64,000 nt of DNA from Streptomyces sp. NBRC 110028 (GTDB lineage: Bacteria > Actinomycetota > Actinomycetes > Streptomycetales > Streptomycetaceae), in assembly GCF_001417735.1 (NCBI RefSeq), contig NZ_BBUZ01000029.1:221926-285925 (forward strand), given 5' to 3'. The translations under genes were made by a program, and so were the position numbers. The stretch's first letter is position 1, and each line of letters begins with the position of its first letter. Below the pieces are notes generated by a model, which made no database searches, was not told the DNA's origin, and worked only from the letters and a program-made list of their open reading frames with translations. Shown piece by piece: positions 51,998 through 60,650 of the stretch.

Positions 51998-52026
51998 GGC
52001 CGTTTCCGCGGGTAGCGGAGACGGCC
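51998..52026. terminator. Hairpin downstream of the tRNA fragment
   Basis: GGCCGTTTCCGC at 51998-52009 pairs with GCGGAGACGGCC at 52015-52026 (one G-U type mismatch), followed by TTAA. This is probably the original tRNA terminator. Confidence 0.6.
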
Positions 52027-52712
52027 TTAACCATTTCCGGGCTGGGAGCAAGTGGGAGCCCTCTGGGAGCCCTCGTGCTCCCAACTCGCAGACGTGTCAA
52101 TGGTGTCCGATTCGTCCGTCACCCGATCCGGTAGACCTACAGCGCCGTACCGGGCCCCTGCGTGCCGTCGTCAATCGTAGGCTTCTGAGGTCACCCCATC
52201 GATCTGGATGCTCTCTGCATCGAGAGGCATAAGGGCCCCTTGTCGGCTCCCGACCCCCTTTCCGGGTGGGAGCACGGTCCCGTGCTCCCCATGCGACAGG
52301 CACAGAGGGGCTGTCGGTGATCCTTGTGGGCAGGTTTTCGCAGGCAGCCAGTACGTGGGGTTTTTGGCTACCGTCGGGGCGTGCGTCAAGGGGTGGTAAA
52401 GCCCCTTGGTGTCTGCCGGCAGATAGGGCACTCCCAGGGCGTCAGCGCTGTATCCGGCTCCGTGGCGCCGTAGGGAGACTGTTTGCGGAGGCCTGGCCGG
52501 AAGAAAAAGTGTGCCAAGCGAGTGAGAATAATGTCGTGGGGCTCGAAAAGTCGTCGCTGCAGGTGACGCCAGGGATTTGGTCTCGGCTGGCGGCATGTCC
52601 GTGTGACCGTCTCACTGGTGATGGCGATTCCTGAAAACGGCTCTGGCCGCGCTTCCGTGAACAGGTTCACTGGGAAGGGGTGCTGTCCTCGCCCTGTCAG
52701 TAGGCTCGGGAT
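52027..52712. other. Spacer with a solitary IS end
   Basis: No recognised gene. Repeated GGGAGC words occur at 52040-52085. At 52541-52566 GGCTCGAAAAGTCGTCGCTG closely matches the terminal repeat of the intact IS at 53270-54453, a single leftover end or a second insertion relic. Confidence 0.5.
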
Positions 52713-53162
52713 GTGACGGATCACGGCATTGAGTTCCCGGTCTTCCGACTTCATGTTGTGCCAGCGGTTCTCGCCCTTGCGAGTCCCTCGTGGCAGCGCG
52801 ATGTCTGGCTGCGGCCAGAGGAGGTCGAGGACCTGGACTACGTGGTCACCGTGCTGTTCAACGACTTTTGCAACGCAGACGATCCCGTGTCGTGGCTGGG
52901 CAAGAGCCTGCGGACCGAGGAGGAAGTCGCGCTCATGAAGGAGCTGGGCGAGGTCTACTCGACCGTGCAGGAAGAAGTAGGTCGCGGTGCCCCGGATGAG
53001 ATCTATCTGGATGCTCCAGCCTGGAGTAACGTGATCGCAGTCGCGGGCAGGTTGGCTCAGATGATGGTCACCAATGACCTCCAGGCTGCGGCTCTCCTGC
53101 ATGAACGGCTAAACCTCCCTCATCGCCAGCGGCCCGCTGAGGGGGCGTCGACGGCTGGGTGA
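52713..53162 (+). CDS. SCO4402-like hypothetical protein
   Basis: A 149-residue soluble protein starting GTG at 52713 (VTDHGIEFPVFRLHVVPAVL). Features are SPSWQRDVWLRPEEVEDLDYV, VLFNDFCNADDPVSWLG and DEIYLDAPAWSNVIAVAGRL. The pattern of an acidic, Trp-containing core and a D-x-x-x-x-W-P/S-x-V end matches the SCO4402 family as I know it, whose function is undetermined. It lies between the tRNA scar and the intact IS. Confidence 0.6.
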   Translation: MTDHGIEFPVFRLHVVPAVLALASPSWQRDVWLRPEEVEDLDYVVTVLFNDFCNADDPVSWLGKSLRTEEEVALMKELGEVYSTVQEEVGRGAPDEIYLDAPAWSNVIAVAGRLAQMMVTNDLQAAALLHERLNLPHRQRPAEGASTAG

Positions 53163-53269
53163 GGATGCGGGTCCGGAGGAGTTCGAACGAGGCCCGGCCA
53201 TACATGGCCGCTTGAGTGTTTTAAAAGTTACGTGGAATCTGCCGGGGTGATCATGTCTTCCCGGCGCAA

Positions 53270-54453
53270 CCTGTGCCGCTCGAAAAGTCATCGCTGCATG
53301 TCATGCCGCGTATCTGTACTCGTTGATGAGGCCGCCGAGGATCCGGGTGCGTAGGACTACACCGGTGCTGAGGCCATGCGCTGCGGCGGGTTGTTCGTGG
53401 GAGTCGGGTGGTAGCTGGTTGCGGGCCTGGTGGGGTCGGTGTTCGTTGTAGTGCTGTTCGTAGGCAGCGAGGACGTGGCGGGCGTGGGACTCGTTCATGA
53501 TCAGGACCTGGTCGAGGGCTTCGCGTCGGATGCTGCCGATGATGCGTTCGCAGTGTGCGTTCATGCGGGGAGCCTGCGGCGCACTTGTGAGGATGTCCAT
53601 CTCCTCGGCTGCAAAGACGGCGTCGAACGCTTCGCCGTACTTGCCATCGCGGTCGCGTAACAAGAAGTGCAGGGGCTCGATGCGTATGCCCAGGTCGGCG
53701 GTGAGATTCCGCGCCTGCTGCACCGCCCAGTCGCGTGTCGGGCGGGTGGTGACCCCGGTGATGTGCAGCTGCCGGGTGCCGTGCTCGAGGAACACCAGCG
53801 CGTACAACCGCCTGCCGAGGGCGGTGTCGATGTGGAAGAAGTCTGCCGCGATGATGCCCTCGGCTTGCGTGGTCAGGAACTCGCGCCAGGTGGGGCCTGA
53901 GCGACGTGGCGCGGGGTCGATACCGGCCGCGTTGAGGATCTCCCACACCGTCGAGGCGGCGATGCGATACCCGAGTTGGGCCAGCTCTCCTTGGATCCGC
54001 CGGTGCCCCCACGTGGGATTCTCCCTCGCCAGCCGTAGGACGAGCTTCTTGATCTCTGTCCGGGTGGGTGGGCGTCCGGTGCGTCGGCGCGCGGTGTAAT
54101 CCCACTTCGCGGCGATGAACCTGCGATGCCAGGCCAGCAGAGTGCCGGGGGCGACAGGGAAGACCTCGCGCCAGTGGCGTCGGGGTATGAGTCCGGACAG
54201 GGCGGCGAACCAGAACCGGTCGGCGGGCTCGTAGCGGACCGGCCCGGTCAGCTGGCGACGCAGGACCGCGTTCTCGTGCCGCAGCACCAGCAGTTCCGCG
54301 TCCTTCGCCGTCCCGCGACGGAGGAGAACTGATGGAACGCTCAGCAGTTTCCGGGTCACGTTGTACAGCAAGGACGCGATCACGGAGGACGTGATCCCAG
54401 CGGACTGCTCGCACCCGGCTCACCTGCGGCGATGACTTTTCGAGCGGCACAGG
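53270..54453 (-). mobile_element. Intact insertion sequence with 25-bp perfect terminal repeats
   Basis: Positions 53270-53294 and 54429-54453 are exact inverted copies over 25 bases (inner part CTCGAAAAGTCATCGC). Between them is one complete transposase gene. The right end touches the stop codon of an enoyl-CoA hydratase. Because the repeats include CCTGTGCCG on the outside, the true ends may be slightly inside and the outer bases may come from the target. Confidence 0.85.
53301..54383 (-). CDS. IS transposase, integrase-core (DDE) family
   Basis: A 360-residue transposase. The N-terminal helix AKDAELLVLRHENAVLRRQL is a leucine-zipper-like region; GRPPTRTEIKKLVLRLAREN and NPTWGHRRIQGELAQLG form the DNA-binding part. 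The catalytic triad lies in IIAADFFHID (Asp), LRDRDGKYGEAF (Asp) and CERIIGSIRRE (Glu). It ends LGGLINEYRYAA. It is close to IS3/IS481-group enzymes but is encoded in a single frame. It appears functional. Confidence 0.9.
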   Translation of the reverse strand: MIASLLYNVTRKLLSVPSVLLRRGTAKDAELLVLRHENAVLRRQLTGPVRYEPADRFWFAALSGLIPRRHWREVFPVAPGTLLAWHRRFIAAKWDYTARRRTGRPPTRTEIKKLVLRLARENPTWGHRRIQGELAQLGYRIAASTVWEILNAAGIDPAPRRSGPTWREFLTTQAEGIIAADFFHIDTALGRRLYALVFLEHGTRQLHITGVTTRPTRDWAVQQARNLTADLGIRIEPLHFLLRDRDGKYGEAFDAVFAAEEMDILTSAPQAPRMNAHCERIIGSIRREALDQVLIMNESHARHVLAAYEQHYNEHRPHQARNQLPPDSHEQPAAAHGLSTGVVLRTRILGGLINEYRYAA

Positions 54454-54454
54454 C

Positions 54455-55279
54455 TCAGAACTTCTCGGCGACGTGCTTGCCGAGATCGAGTTCGATTCCC
54501 TGAGGCTGCTGCAAGCCGCGTTCGAAGAGGCTGCGCAGGTGATCCGCGTTCTCCGGACGCATCGACGTGCGCCTGAAGGCGGCCATAGCGGCTGCGTAGT
54601 CCCCCGCTGGGATTGCGGTGGCCGCGTCGACGAACTCCTTCGCGCCGGAGACCCCGGCCTTGCTGAAGCCGGCGATGCGGCGGGCGAAGGTGTCGACGAA
54701 GTCGTCCAGCTCGTCCTCGGGAAGAACGCGGTTGACGTAGCCGTATTCGGCGGCGAGATGGGCCGGGAAGTCGTCTCCTCCCACCACGATCTCCATCGCG
54801 CGGCCCCGGCCCACCAACTCGGCCAGTCGCCCCATCGGGTTGCCACCGGGTACGGCGCCGAAGCCCACCTCGGGCTGTCCCAGGATGGCGTTGGTACCGG
54901 CGAAGCGGATGTCCGTGTTCAGGACGAACTCACTTCCCGCTCCTCGGACACGGCCCTTGATGGCCGAGATCGTGACAGCCGGGACCTTGCTGAGGCGCAG
55001 AAGGCTGTCCGGGTAGGGGAGGAGTCCGGTGGGGCCCGGGGCCGTGGTGTACACGCGCTCGATCTCGGACAAGAGGTCGAAGTGTGCCATGAAGAAGTCG
55101 GGGTTGGCACTCTGGAACACCACGACGGTCAGATCGGGGTCCTCCTCCATACGGGTCACCAGATCGGCAAGCTGCTCGATGGTGTCCGGATCGATGAGGT
55201 TGATCGGGCCGTTCTCGAAGGTCACCTTCCAGTAGGACGGCGACACCGCATGTACCTGAAATTGCGAGTGATTGCTCAT
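54455..55279 (-). CDS. Enoyl-CoA hydratase/isomerase family protein
   Basis: A 274-residue crotonase-fold protein. WKVTFENGPINLIDPDTIEQ opens the fold; VPAVTISAIKGRVRGAGSEF is the oxyanion-hole region and LGQPEVGFGAVPGGNPMGRL carries the usual active-site Glu. The first oxyanion region (FFMAHFDL) matches a subgroup with His rather than G-x-D, so the substrate may be unusual. ATG at 55279 lies 7 bases from a -10 box. The stop at 54455 is directly against the intact IS, which has not altered the coding sequence. Confidence 0.82.
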   Translation of the reverse strand: MSNHSQFQVHAVSPSYWKVTFENGPINLIDPDTIEQLADLVTRMEEDPDLTVVVFQSANPDFFMAHFDLLSEIERVYTTAPGPTGLLPYPDSLLRLSKVPAVTISAIKGRVRGAGSEFVLNTDIRFAGTNAILGQPEVGFGAVPGGNPMGRLAELVGRGRAMEIVVGGDDFPAHLAAEYGYVNRVLPEDELDDFVDTFARRIAGFSKAGVSGAKEFVDAATAIPAGDYAAAMAAFRRTSMRPENADHLRSLFERGLQQPQGIELDLGKHVAEKF

Positions 55280-55286
55280 GGGGGCG

Positions 55287-55316
55287 ATGCTAGAGAGTCT
55301 GACTTTAAAAATGCAA
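55287..55316 (-). promoter_or_regulatory. Promoter giving a leaderless hydratase transcript
   Basis: On the minus strand, TTGCAT (55311-55316), 18 bases, TAGCAT (55287-55292), then 7 bases to the ATG. Transcription would begin at or next to the start codon. Confidence 0.55.
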
Positions 55317-55749
55317 CCCAGTCTGGACGTGACTGTGACCCCACTTTCGAGGGAAGCGGTGAGTTCGAGGGCGCCGGACTGTCACCGCATCGGCGCTGAG
55401 CAGGCATGTCCGTCGTCCGGCTGCGCGGATGGCGCCGCGAGCCGCCGGAAGAGGAGGTGATGCGGGTGGGATTCTTGCTGCTGTTCATGGCGCAGCCCCC
55501 GAAGGCTCTCGCGCATCCTGACGCCGCAGCAAGGAGTGCCAGGAGAAAGCCTCGGTGACTGCTCGGGCCGTCAAGAGATCCATGGACCCAGGAGTACTCA
55601 CTGGAGTGCGGGCAGGTTCTCTGTGTACCGCCCCAGCGCGGGTCCTGTGGGCCGCCGGCCCTCGCCGTTCCGCCGCATCCCGGATACCGCTGCAGTCGGC
55701 TGGGCGGGATCAGGAACTTGTTGGCGGGGGACGCCGTCAGCCGGACTGG
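55317..55749. other. Gap with no recognised gene
   Basis: About 430 bases between the hydratase promoter and the Tn3 fragment. Frames here are short or Arg-rich and carry no recognisable family motif. A possible inverted pair was not found. Confidence 0.4.
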
Positions 55750-56176
55750 CTGGCGGGTGGTCGACCCAGTGGACGACACCTACCGCAGGCAGATGAACCG
55801 GCAGCTCGCCGTGCAGGAGTCCCGCCACAAGCTGGCCCGGGACATCTGCCACGGCAAGCGTGGGCAGATCATGGAGGCGTACCGCGAGGGCCAGGAGGAC
55901 CAGCTCGGCGCGCTCGGCCTGGTCCTGAACGCGACCGTGCTGTGGACGACCACTACCGGACGCCGCCTCGCCCAGCTGCGGTCGCTGCCGCCCGAGGAGC
56001 GTGAGCACGACGTTCTGGACGAGGACGTGGCCCGGCTCTCCCCGCTCAAGCACGCCAACCTCAACGTGCTGGGCCGCTACAGCATCCGCGCTTCGGTCCC
56101 GGCCGACGGCGGCCTGCGCCCGCTGCGCGGCCCCATCGCGCCGGAGCTTGACGAGGACGACGGTGGGCAGGGCTGA
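55750..56176 (+). pseudogene. Second Tn3-family transposase C-terminal fragment
   Basis: The frame reads VDDTYRRQMNRQLAVQESRH, KLARDICHGKRGQIMEAYRE, GQEDQLGALGLVLNATVLWT, EDVARLSPLKHANLNVLGRY, the end of a Tn3-type transposase, distinct in sequence from the one at 49097. The N-terminal 850 residues are missing. Confidence 0.82.
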
Positions 56177-56319
56177 CCCGGACCCAAGGCCGACGGCAGG
56201 TGCCTTGCCGGTGCGGCAACACTCTGTCTGGACCGGAGGCCAGGTGACTTCCGAGTGCCGCCTGGCCGTCCTGGATCCGTCGCGTCGGGGGCCGGGCGGG
56301 TCGGGGCCTGCTGGCGGCG

Positions 56320-56895
56320 TCAGGCACCGCTGACAACCCGCATGAAGACCGTCGGTTCAGTGTGCTCGTTGAGGTAGGCATACTGCTGGTCGCTGGGGAT
56401 GGTGGCGCTCTGCCCCGGCCCCACCATCTGCGGTCCGGTTTCCAGGGCGAGGGTGAGACGGCCGGCGAGGACGTGGTGGATCTCCTGTGCTCCGGGCCGG
56501 TCGGGTTCGGCGTCGTAACGGCCGCCTGGGGTGAGGGTCCAGCGCCATAGTTCGGCGCGCGGGTTCTCGGTGGCGCCCAGCAGGAGGGCGGTGCTGCCGT
56601 CCCGGGCCTCCCATACGAGCGTGCCTTCGGCTTCCGCGCCGGGCGCGTCGTTCTCAGGCAGGGCGAGGGCGGCGAAGTCGGTGTCGAGGGCGAGGGCGAC
56701 GCGGTCGACGGTGGCGAGGCTGGGGTTGGCCTGGCCGAGTTCGATGTCGGTGAGCATGCGCCGGCTGAGCTTGGCGGCGTCGGCGAGCTGCTGGACGCCC
56801 CAGCCTCGCTGTTTGCGCAGCGTGCGGATGCGCCTGCCGATACGGGTGACGAACTCCTGCGTTGCCTGACTGTCGGGGGCGCTCTCGCTGCTCAT
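56320..56895 (-). CDS. XRE-family regulator with cupin domain
   Basis: A 191-residue protein: helix-turn-helix at ~10-65 (IGRRIRTLRKQRGWGVQQLA, KLSRRMLTDIELGQANPSLA) and a small-molecule-binding cupin at ~110-191 (RWTLTPGGRYDAEPDRPGAQ, EIHHVLAGRLTLALE, MVGPGQSATIPSDQQYAYLN). ATG at 56895 is used; an in-frame upstream start lies in the promoter. It is divergent from an ornithine-cyclodeaminase-like gene with two palindromes between them, so it probably represses both and responds to an amino acid or amine. Confidence 0.88.
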   Translation of the reverse strand: MSSESAPDSQATQEFVTRIGRRIRTLRKQRGWGVQQLADAAKLSRRMLTDIELGQANPSLATVDRVALALDTDFAALALPENDAPGAEAEGTLVWEARDGSTALLLGATENPRAELWRWTLTPGGRYDAEPDRPGAQEIHHVLAGRLTLALETGPQMVGPGQSATIPSDQQYAYLNEHTEPTVFMRVVSGA

Positions 56896-56898
56896 GGT

Positions 56899-56954
56899 GA
56901 GCACTATAGTGCTCAAAAAAGTTGCCACCCGATCGAGTGGGCAATATATTGCTC
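56899..56954. promoter_or_regulatory. Two palindromic operators and a leaderless promoter
   Basis: GAGCACTATAGTGCTC (56899-56914) is a perfect 16-bp palindrome overlapping the minus-strand -10 box TATAGT of the XRE gene. GCAATATATTGC (56941-56952, flanked by imperfect GG/TC) is a second palindrome overlapping the plus-strand -10 box TATATT. The plus promoter is TTGCCA (56922-56927), 17 bases, TATATT (56945-56950), placing the start of transcription at the ATG at 56958. Repressor on either site would block polymerase. Confidence 0.75.
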
Positions 56955-56957
56955 ATT

Positions 56958-57869
56958 ATGCGTGTGATCAGCTCTCCCCGCGTCTCCGAGCAGGCCGTCC
57001 TCGCCGCTCTCCGCGACGCCTTCGGGGCCCCTTCCCTCCGTACGGCACCGACTCCGGGCCAGTTCGTCGTCGACCTGCCCGGTGGCGGTGACGTCATCCA
57101 CTACCCGGCCGTCCTGCCCCATGCCGGCGTCTACTCGGTCAAGGTCTCCCCGTACCTGCCCGACCCTGCCGGTCCCGCCGTGGTCACGGCGTGGACGATG
57201 CTCGTGAGCCTGTCCACCGGACAGCCGCTCGCGCTGCTGGACGCCTCCAAGCTGACTGTCGAGCGCACCGCGGCCACCACCGTGCTCGCCACCGACCTGC
57301 TCCTGCCGCCCGGCGCCCGCACCGCGGCCGTCATCGGTTACGGGCGCGTCGGCCGTGCGCACGCCCGCTACCTGCGCCACCTGCGCCCCGGCATGACCGT
57401 CCGCGCGTTCTCACCGAAGGGCGTCGACGAGGCCGACGACGGCGTCCAGGCCGCGGCGAACCTTGAGGACGCGGTGACGGGTGCGGACCTGGTGATGCTG
57501 TGCACCTCGGCCGCCGACGATGTGATCGACCCCCGTGCCCTGCCCGCAGGCACGGTCGTCACCTCGATCTCGACCAACGCCCCCGGCGCCCGCGAGATCC
57601 CGCCCGCCGCCGTCGAGGCCCTCGACGTCTACGTCGACGCGCTCACCACCCTGCAGGTCGCCGCCGACCTGACCCGCGCCGCCGCTGACGGCTGGGACCC
57701 CGCCGCCGTGCGCGGCGACCTGGCCGGCCTCGTGGCCGGCCGCGCCCAGGGCCCGAGCGGCGAGCGGCCGGTGTACTTCCGGTCCGTGGGACTGGGCATC
57801 GAGGACGCGGCCGTCGCCTGGGCCGCCCTGTACAACGACAATGCCATGACGAAGGGACAGTCCCGGTGA
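56958..57869 (+). CDS. Ornithine cyclodeaminase/mu-crystallin family protein
   Basis: A 303-residue member with an N-terminal substrate domain (HAGVYSVKVSPYLPDPAGPA) and a Rossmann domain (AAVIGYGRVGRAHARYL, VMLCTSAADDVIDPRALPAG). The family includes cyclodeaminases and imine reductases using NAD(H). ATG at 56958 lacks a ribosome site but coincides with the predicted transcript start. Its stop overlaps the aminotransferase as GTGA. Together they suggest an amino-acid conversion such as imine reduction or cyclisation, but the substrate is unknown. Confidence 0.87.
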   Translation: MRVISSPRVSEQAVLAALRDAFGAPSLRTAPTPGQFVVDLPGGGDVIHYPAVLPHAGVYSVKVSPYLPDPAGPAVVTAWTMLVSLSTGQPLALLDASKLTVERTAATTVLATDLLLPPGARTAAVIGYGRVGRAHARYLRHLRPGMTVRAFSPKGVDEADDGVQAAANLEDAVTGADLVMLCTSAADDVIDPRALPAGTVVTSISTNAPGAREIPPAAVEALDVYVDALTTLQVAADLTRAAADGWDPAAVRGDLAGLVAGRAQGPSGERPVYFRSVGLGIEDAAVAWAALYNDNAMTKGQSR

Positions 57870-58993
57870 AGATCCGCCCGTTCGCCGTCGAGCAGTGGAT
57901 GAACGACTACGAGGAGACCTGCCGCCACAACCTCGCCGAGACCTGCGTCCGCTCCCTGACCACCGGCGAATTGCTTCAGATGTCCGGACGGCGGGAGGAG
58001 ATTCTTGCCGAACTCGACGACACCCCGCTCACCTACGGCCCCATCGCCGGCAGCCCCCGCCTGCGTGGCCTCGTCGCCGGCCTCTACGAGAGCCGGGGCC
58101 CGGACAACGTCCTGATCACCCACGGCGCGATCGGCGCGAACGCCCTCGTGCACGCCACCCTCGTTGAACCCGCCGACCACATCGTGGCCGTCGTCCCCAC
58201 CTACCAGCAGCACTACTCCATCCCCGACAGCTACGGCGCCCGCGTCACCCAACTGCCGCTGCGCGAGGAGAACGGCTGGCTGCCCGACCTCGACGAACTC
58301 GACCGCCTGGTCTCGGCCGACACCAAGCTCATCGCCGTCAACAATCCCAACAACCCCACCGGCGCCCTCATCGACGAAGCCGGACTGGCCCGCATCGTCA
58401 AGATTGCCGAACGGGTCGGGGCATGGGTGTTGTGCGACGAGGTCTACCGGGGCGTCGACCAATACGGCGACGGCTTCACCGCCTCGATCGCCGACCTGTA
58501 CGAGCTCGGCATCTCCACCGGCAGCATGTCCAAGCCCTACTCCCTGGCCGGACTGCGCCTGGGCTGGATCGTCGGCCCCACCCGCCTCCTCGCCGAGGTA
58601 GCCACCCACCGGGACTACACCACCATCAGCGTCGGACGCGTCGACGACCTCCTGGCCTGCGTCGCCCTGGAGAACAAGGACGCCGTCCTCGCCCGCTCCC
58701 ACCAGATCACCCGCACCAACCTCGCCATCCTCGACGAGTGGGTCACCGGCCGTGACGACATCACCTACGTCAAACCGGCCTCGGGCACCACCGCGCTCCT
58801 GCGCTACAACGCCCCGATCGGTTCCTACGAGTTCTGCACCCGCCTCCTCGGGGAGACCGGCGTCATGTTCACCCCCGGCGCCGCCTTCGGCATCGAGCAC
58901 ACCGTCCGCATCGGCTTCGCCGACGACACCGAGACCCTGTGCACCGGCCTGGAACTGGTCGGCCAGTTCCTCGACCGCCTCGCCCAGGACTGA
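57866..58993 (+). CDS. Class I/II PLP aminotransferase
   Basis: A 375-residue fold-type-I aminotransferase. NNPNNPTGALIDEAGLARIV and VLCDEVYRGV are substrate/PLP contacts, and Lys223 in SMSKPYSLAGLRLGW forms the Schiff base; VRIGFADDTETL lies near the C-terminal Arg. The N-terminus (EQWMNDYEETCRHNLAETCV) resembles capreomycidine-synthase-like and related arginine-pathway enzymes, but this is only a loose resemblance. GTG at 57866 overlaps the cyclodeaminase-like gene by 4 bases. Confidence 0.88.
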   Translation: MKIRPFAVEQWMNDYEETCRHNLAETCVRSLTTGELLQMSGRREEILAELDDTPLTYGPIAGSPRLRGLVAGLYESRGPDNVLITHGAIGANALVHATLVEPADHIVAVVPTYQQHYSIPDSYGARVTQLPLREENGWLPDLDELDRLVSADTKLIAVNNPNNPTGALIDEAGLARIVKIAERVGAWVLCDEVYRGVDQYGDGFTASIADLYELGISTGSMSKPYSLAGLRLGWIVGPTRLLAEVATHRDYTTISVGRVDDLLACVALENKDAVLARSHQITRTNLAILDEWVTGRDDITYVKPASGTTALLRYNAPIGSYEFCTRLLGETGVMFTPGAAFGIEHTVRIGFADDTETLCTGLELVGQFLDRLAQD

Positions 58994-59108
58994 CTCACCG
59001 GCAAGAGGGCCGGGGGAAACCGGGTGCTCCGCCTGAAGAAGGCGCTGCGCATCCCGACCCGGCGGACCGGGGGCCGGGTCGGCCATGGCGCCCGGGCACT
59101 CCGCCGCC

Positions 59109-59225
59109 GGCGCCGATCGACCCGGACCTGCCGAGCGCGGACATCCGCATCGGGTACGCCCGCTGCTCGACGCTCACCCAGGAACTCCGGTCGCAGGTCG
59201 ACGCGCCCGACAAGCACGGCATCGA
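59109..59225 (+). pseudogene. Serine resolvase, N-terminal piece
   Basis: PSADIRIGYARCSTLTQELR and SQVDAPDKHGIE match the catalytic start of Tn3-type resolvases, with the active Ser in ARCSTLTQEL. The gene is interrupted at about 59225 by IS1380 sequence and resumes at 60651. Confidence 0.75.
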
Positions 59226-59735
59226 GCGTCCTGCTTCTCCGAGTGCGCCAAGACCAGGACGCCGTCGATGTCCACGATCAGTTGCCCGCACGCGTCCGGC
59301 GCCGCATCCCCGGCCAATCGCCAGACGTGTTCGCGCACTTCGGCGCGGGCGATGCGGAGCGCGGCCAAGACCCGCTTGCAGCCTGACGCCAGCCTGCCGA
59401 CCAGACGAGAGACCGTGGGGTCCGAGGCCACAGGCCCGAACACGGCCGGCTCGGCCCGCAACAGGGCCACATTGGCCAGGCAGTCCCCGCCCAGCGCGAC
59501 GGCGAGCGCCACATCCAGCAGGATCTTGCCCGGATCGTGCACCGCCGCGGACGCCGCCACGGCGAGAGCGCCGCCGATATCGCCCCATCCAGTCCGGCTT
59601 TCCGGACGGTCTCCACCAGCAGTACGCCGCCCGCCTGGCTGACGACTCCACGGCCGCCGCCCTCGACATGAACACGTGGGTAGGACCCGGTACGCTTCTT
59701 CACCCGAGAAATACTCCTAAGCCAGCAACGGACAA
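59225..59735 (-). pseudogene. IS1380-family transposase, N-terminal fragment
   Basis: The minus strand reads YPRVHVEGGGRGVVSQAGGV, LLVETVRKAGLDGAISAALS, then in a shifted frame VHDPGKILLDVALAVALGGD, VALLRAEPAVFGPVASDPTV, RLAGDAAPDACGQLIVDIDG and VLVLAHSEKQDA. This is the first third of an IS1380-type transposase with one frameshift; the rest is missing. Confidence 0.75.
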
Positions 59736-59767
59736 GACCCTCAGTAAGTCTCATCGTTGCAGCTCAG
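59736..59767 (+). repeat. IS1380-type end flanking LysE gene, copy 1
   Basis: GACCCT...AAGTCTCATCGTTGCAG...TCAG; 24 of 32 positions match the segment at 60592-60623 in the same direction. It lies between the IS1380 fragment and the exporter gene. Confidence 0.55.
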
Positions 59768-59826
59768 GAGCATTTCTTACGTTTTCGATCAGGGTGCGGA
59801 CAGCTCGCCCCTGCGAGGGCCCGAGG

Positions 59827-60471
59827 CTAGTCGGCGCGGCCTGTCGCTGCCACGGTCACGCCCAGGCCGATCATTGCGAAGCCGCCCGCCCCGCCGACCA
59901 TCGAAAGGCGGCGATCCGAGCGGGCGAACCAGGAACGGGCCGCCGAGGCGCCCAGGCCCCACAGGGTGTCCGTAATCATGCCGATGGCGACCGGGACCAG
60001 CCCCAACACCATCATCTGGAGGGGGACTTGGCCCGCCGAGTGATCCACGAACTGCGGCAGCACCGCCGCGAAGAAGACGACGCCCTTCGGGTTGGTGACG
60101 CCCACGAAAATACCGTCCAGGATCGTGCGCAGATCACCGCGCCGCTCATCCGCCGGGGCCTCCATGTCCGCCGCGCGCATCTCCTTGCGGTGCCGGAACG
60201 CCTGCACGCCGAGGTAGACGAGATACGCCGCTCCGGCCAGCTTCACACCCATGAACACCGTCGCCGAACTCTCCACCAGCGCGCCGAGGCCCCACGCCAC
60301 AGCGATCACCAGGAGGTACGAACCGACCAGGTTGCCCAGGACCGTCGCGAGCGCCGTGCGGCGGCCGTGCGCGAGGGCTCTGCCGATCACAAACAGCACG
60401 CTCGGCCCCGGAATCACGATCACCAGCAGCGACATCGCCGCGAACGCGAGAATACTCTCCGTGGACACCAT
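59827..60471 (-). CDS. LysE/RhtB-family amino-acid exporter
   Basis: A 214-residue membrane protein with six hydrophobic segments. The family signature IPGPSVLFVIGRALAHGRR lies in the first loop; NPKGVVFFAAVLPQFVD is the second conserved loop. It exports amino acids or related metabolites. ATG at 60471. The gene sits inside the split resolvase, bordered by two IS1380-type end sequences, so it was probably carried in by transposition. The nearby aminotransferase operon may be a coincidental neighbour. Confidence 0.9.
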   Translation of the reverse strand: MVSTESILAFAAMSLLVIVIPGPSVLFVIGRALAHGRRTALATVLGNLVGSYLLVIAVAWGLGALVESSATVFMGVKLAGAAYLVYLGVQAFRHRKEMRAADMEAPADERRGDLRTILDGIFVGVTNPKGVVFFAAVLPQFVDHSAGQVPLQMMVLGLVPVAIGMITDTLWGLGASAARSWFARSDRRLSMVGGAGGFAMIGLGVTVAATGRAD

Positions 60472-60591
60472 AAGTCCGCCACCTCCTGGATTGCCGTCCA
60501 GAGGTCATACAAACAGATGGCGGACCGTCCACTCCAGGCTCATCCACCTGCCGAGACACCTGAGGAGTGCAGCCTTCCCGACGACGAACAG

Positions 60592-60623
60592 GACCCTAGA
60601 CAAGTCCCATCGTCCCAGGTCAG
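60592..60623 (+). repeat. IS1380-type end flanking LysE gene, copy 2
   Basis: GACCCT...AAGTCCCATCGTCCCAG...TCAG, the partner of the repeat at 59736-59767, in direct orientation. Together they bracket the LysE gene. Confidence 0.55.
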
Positions 60624-60650
60624 CGGCACACCTCACTCATCCGAACAAGC

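Noticed and set aside
52040..52085. Short GGGAGC repeats as a possible CRISPR or tandem array
   Set aside because: Units are only 6-9 bases and irregular, with no spacer structure; no CRISPR array was seen anywhere in the window.
52171..52596. A 141-codon minus-strand frame near the tRNA scar
   Set aside because: Pro/His/Ser-rich with no recognised motif and no ribosome site.
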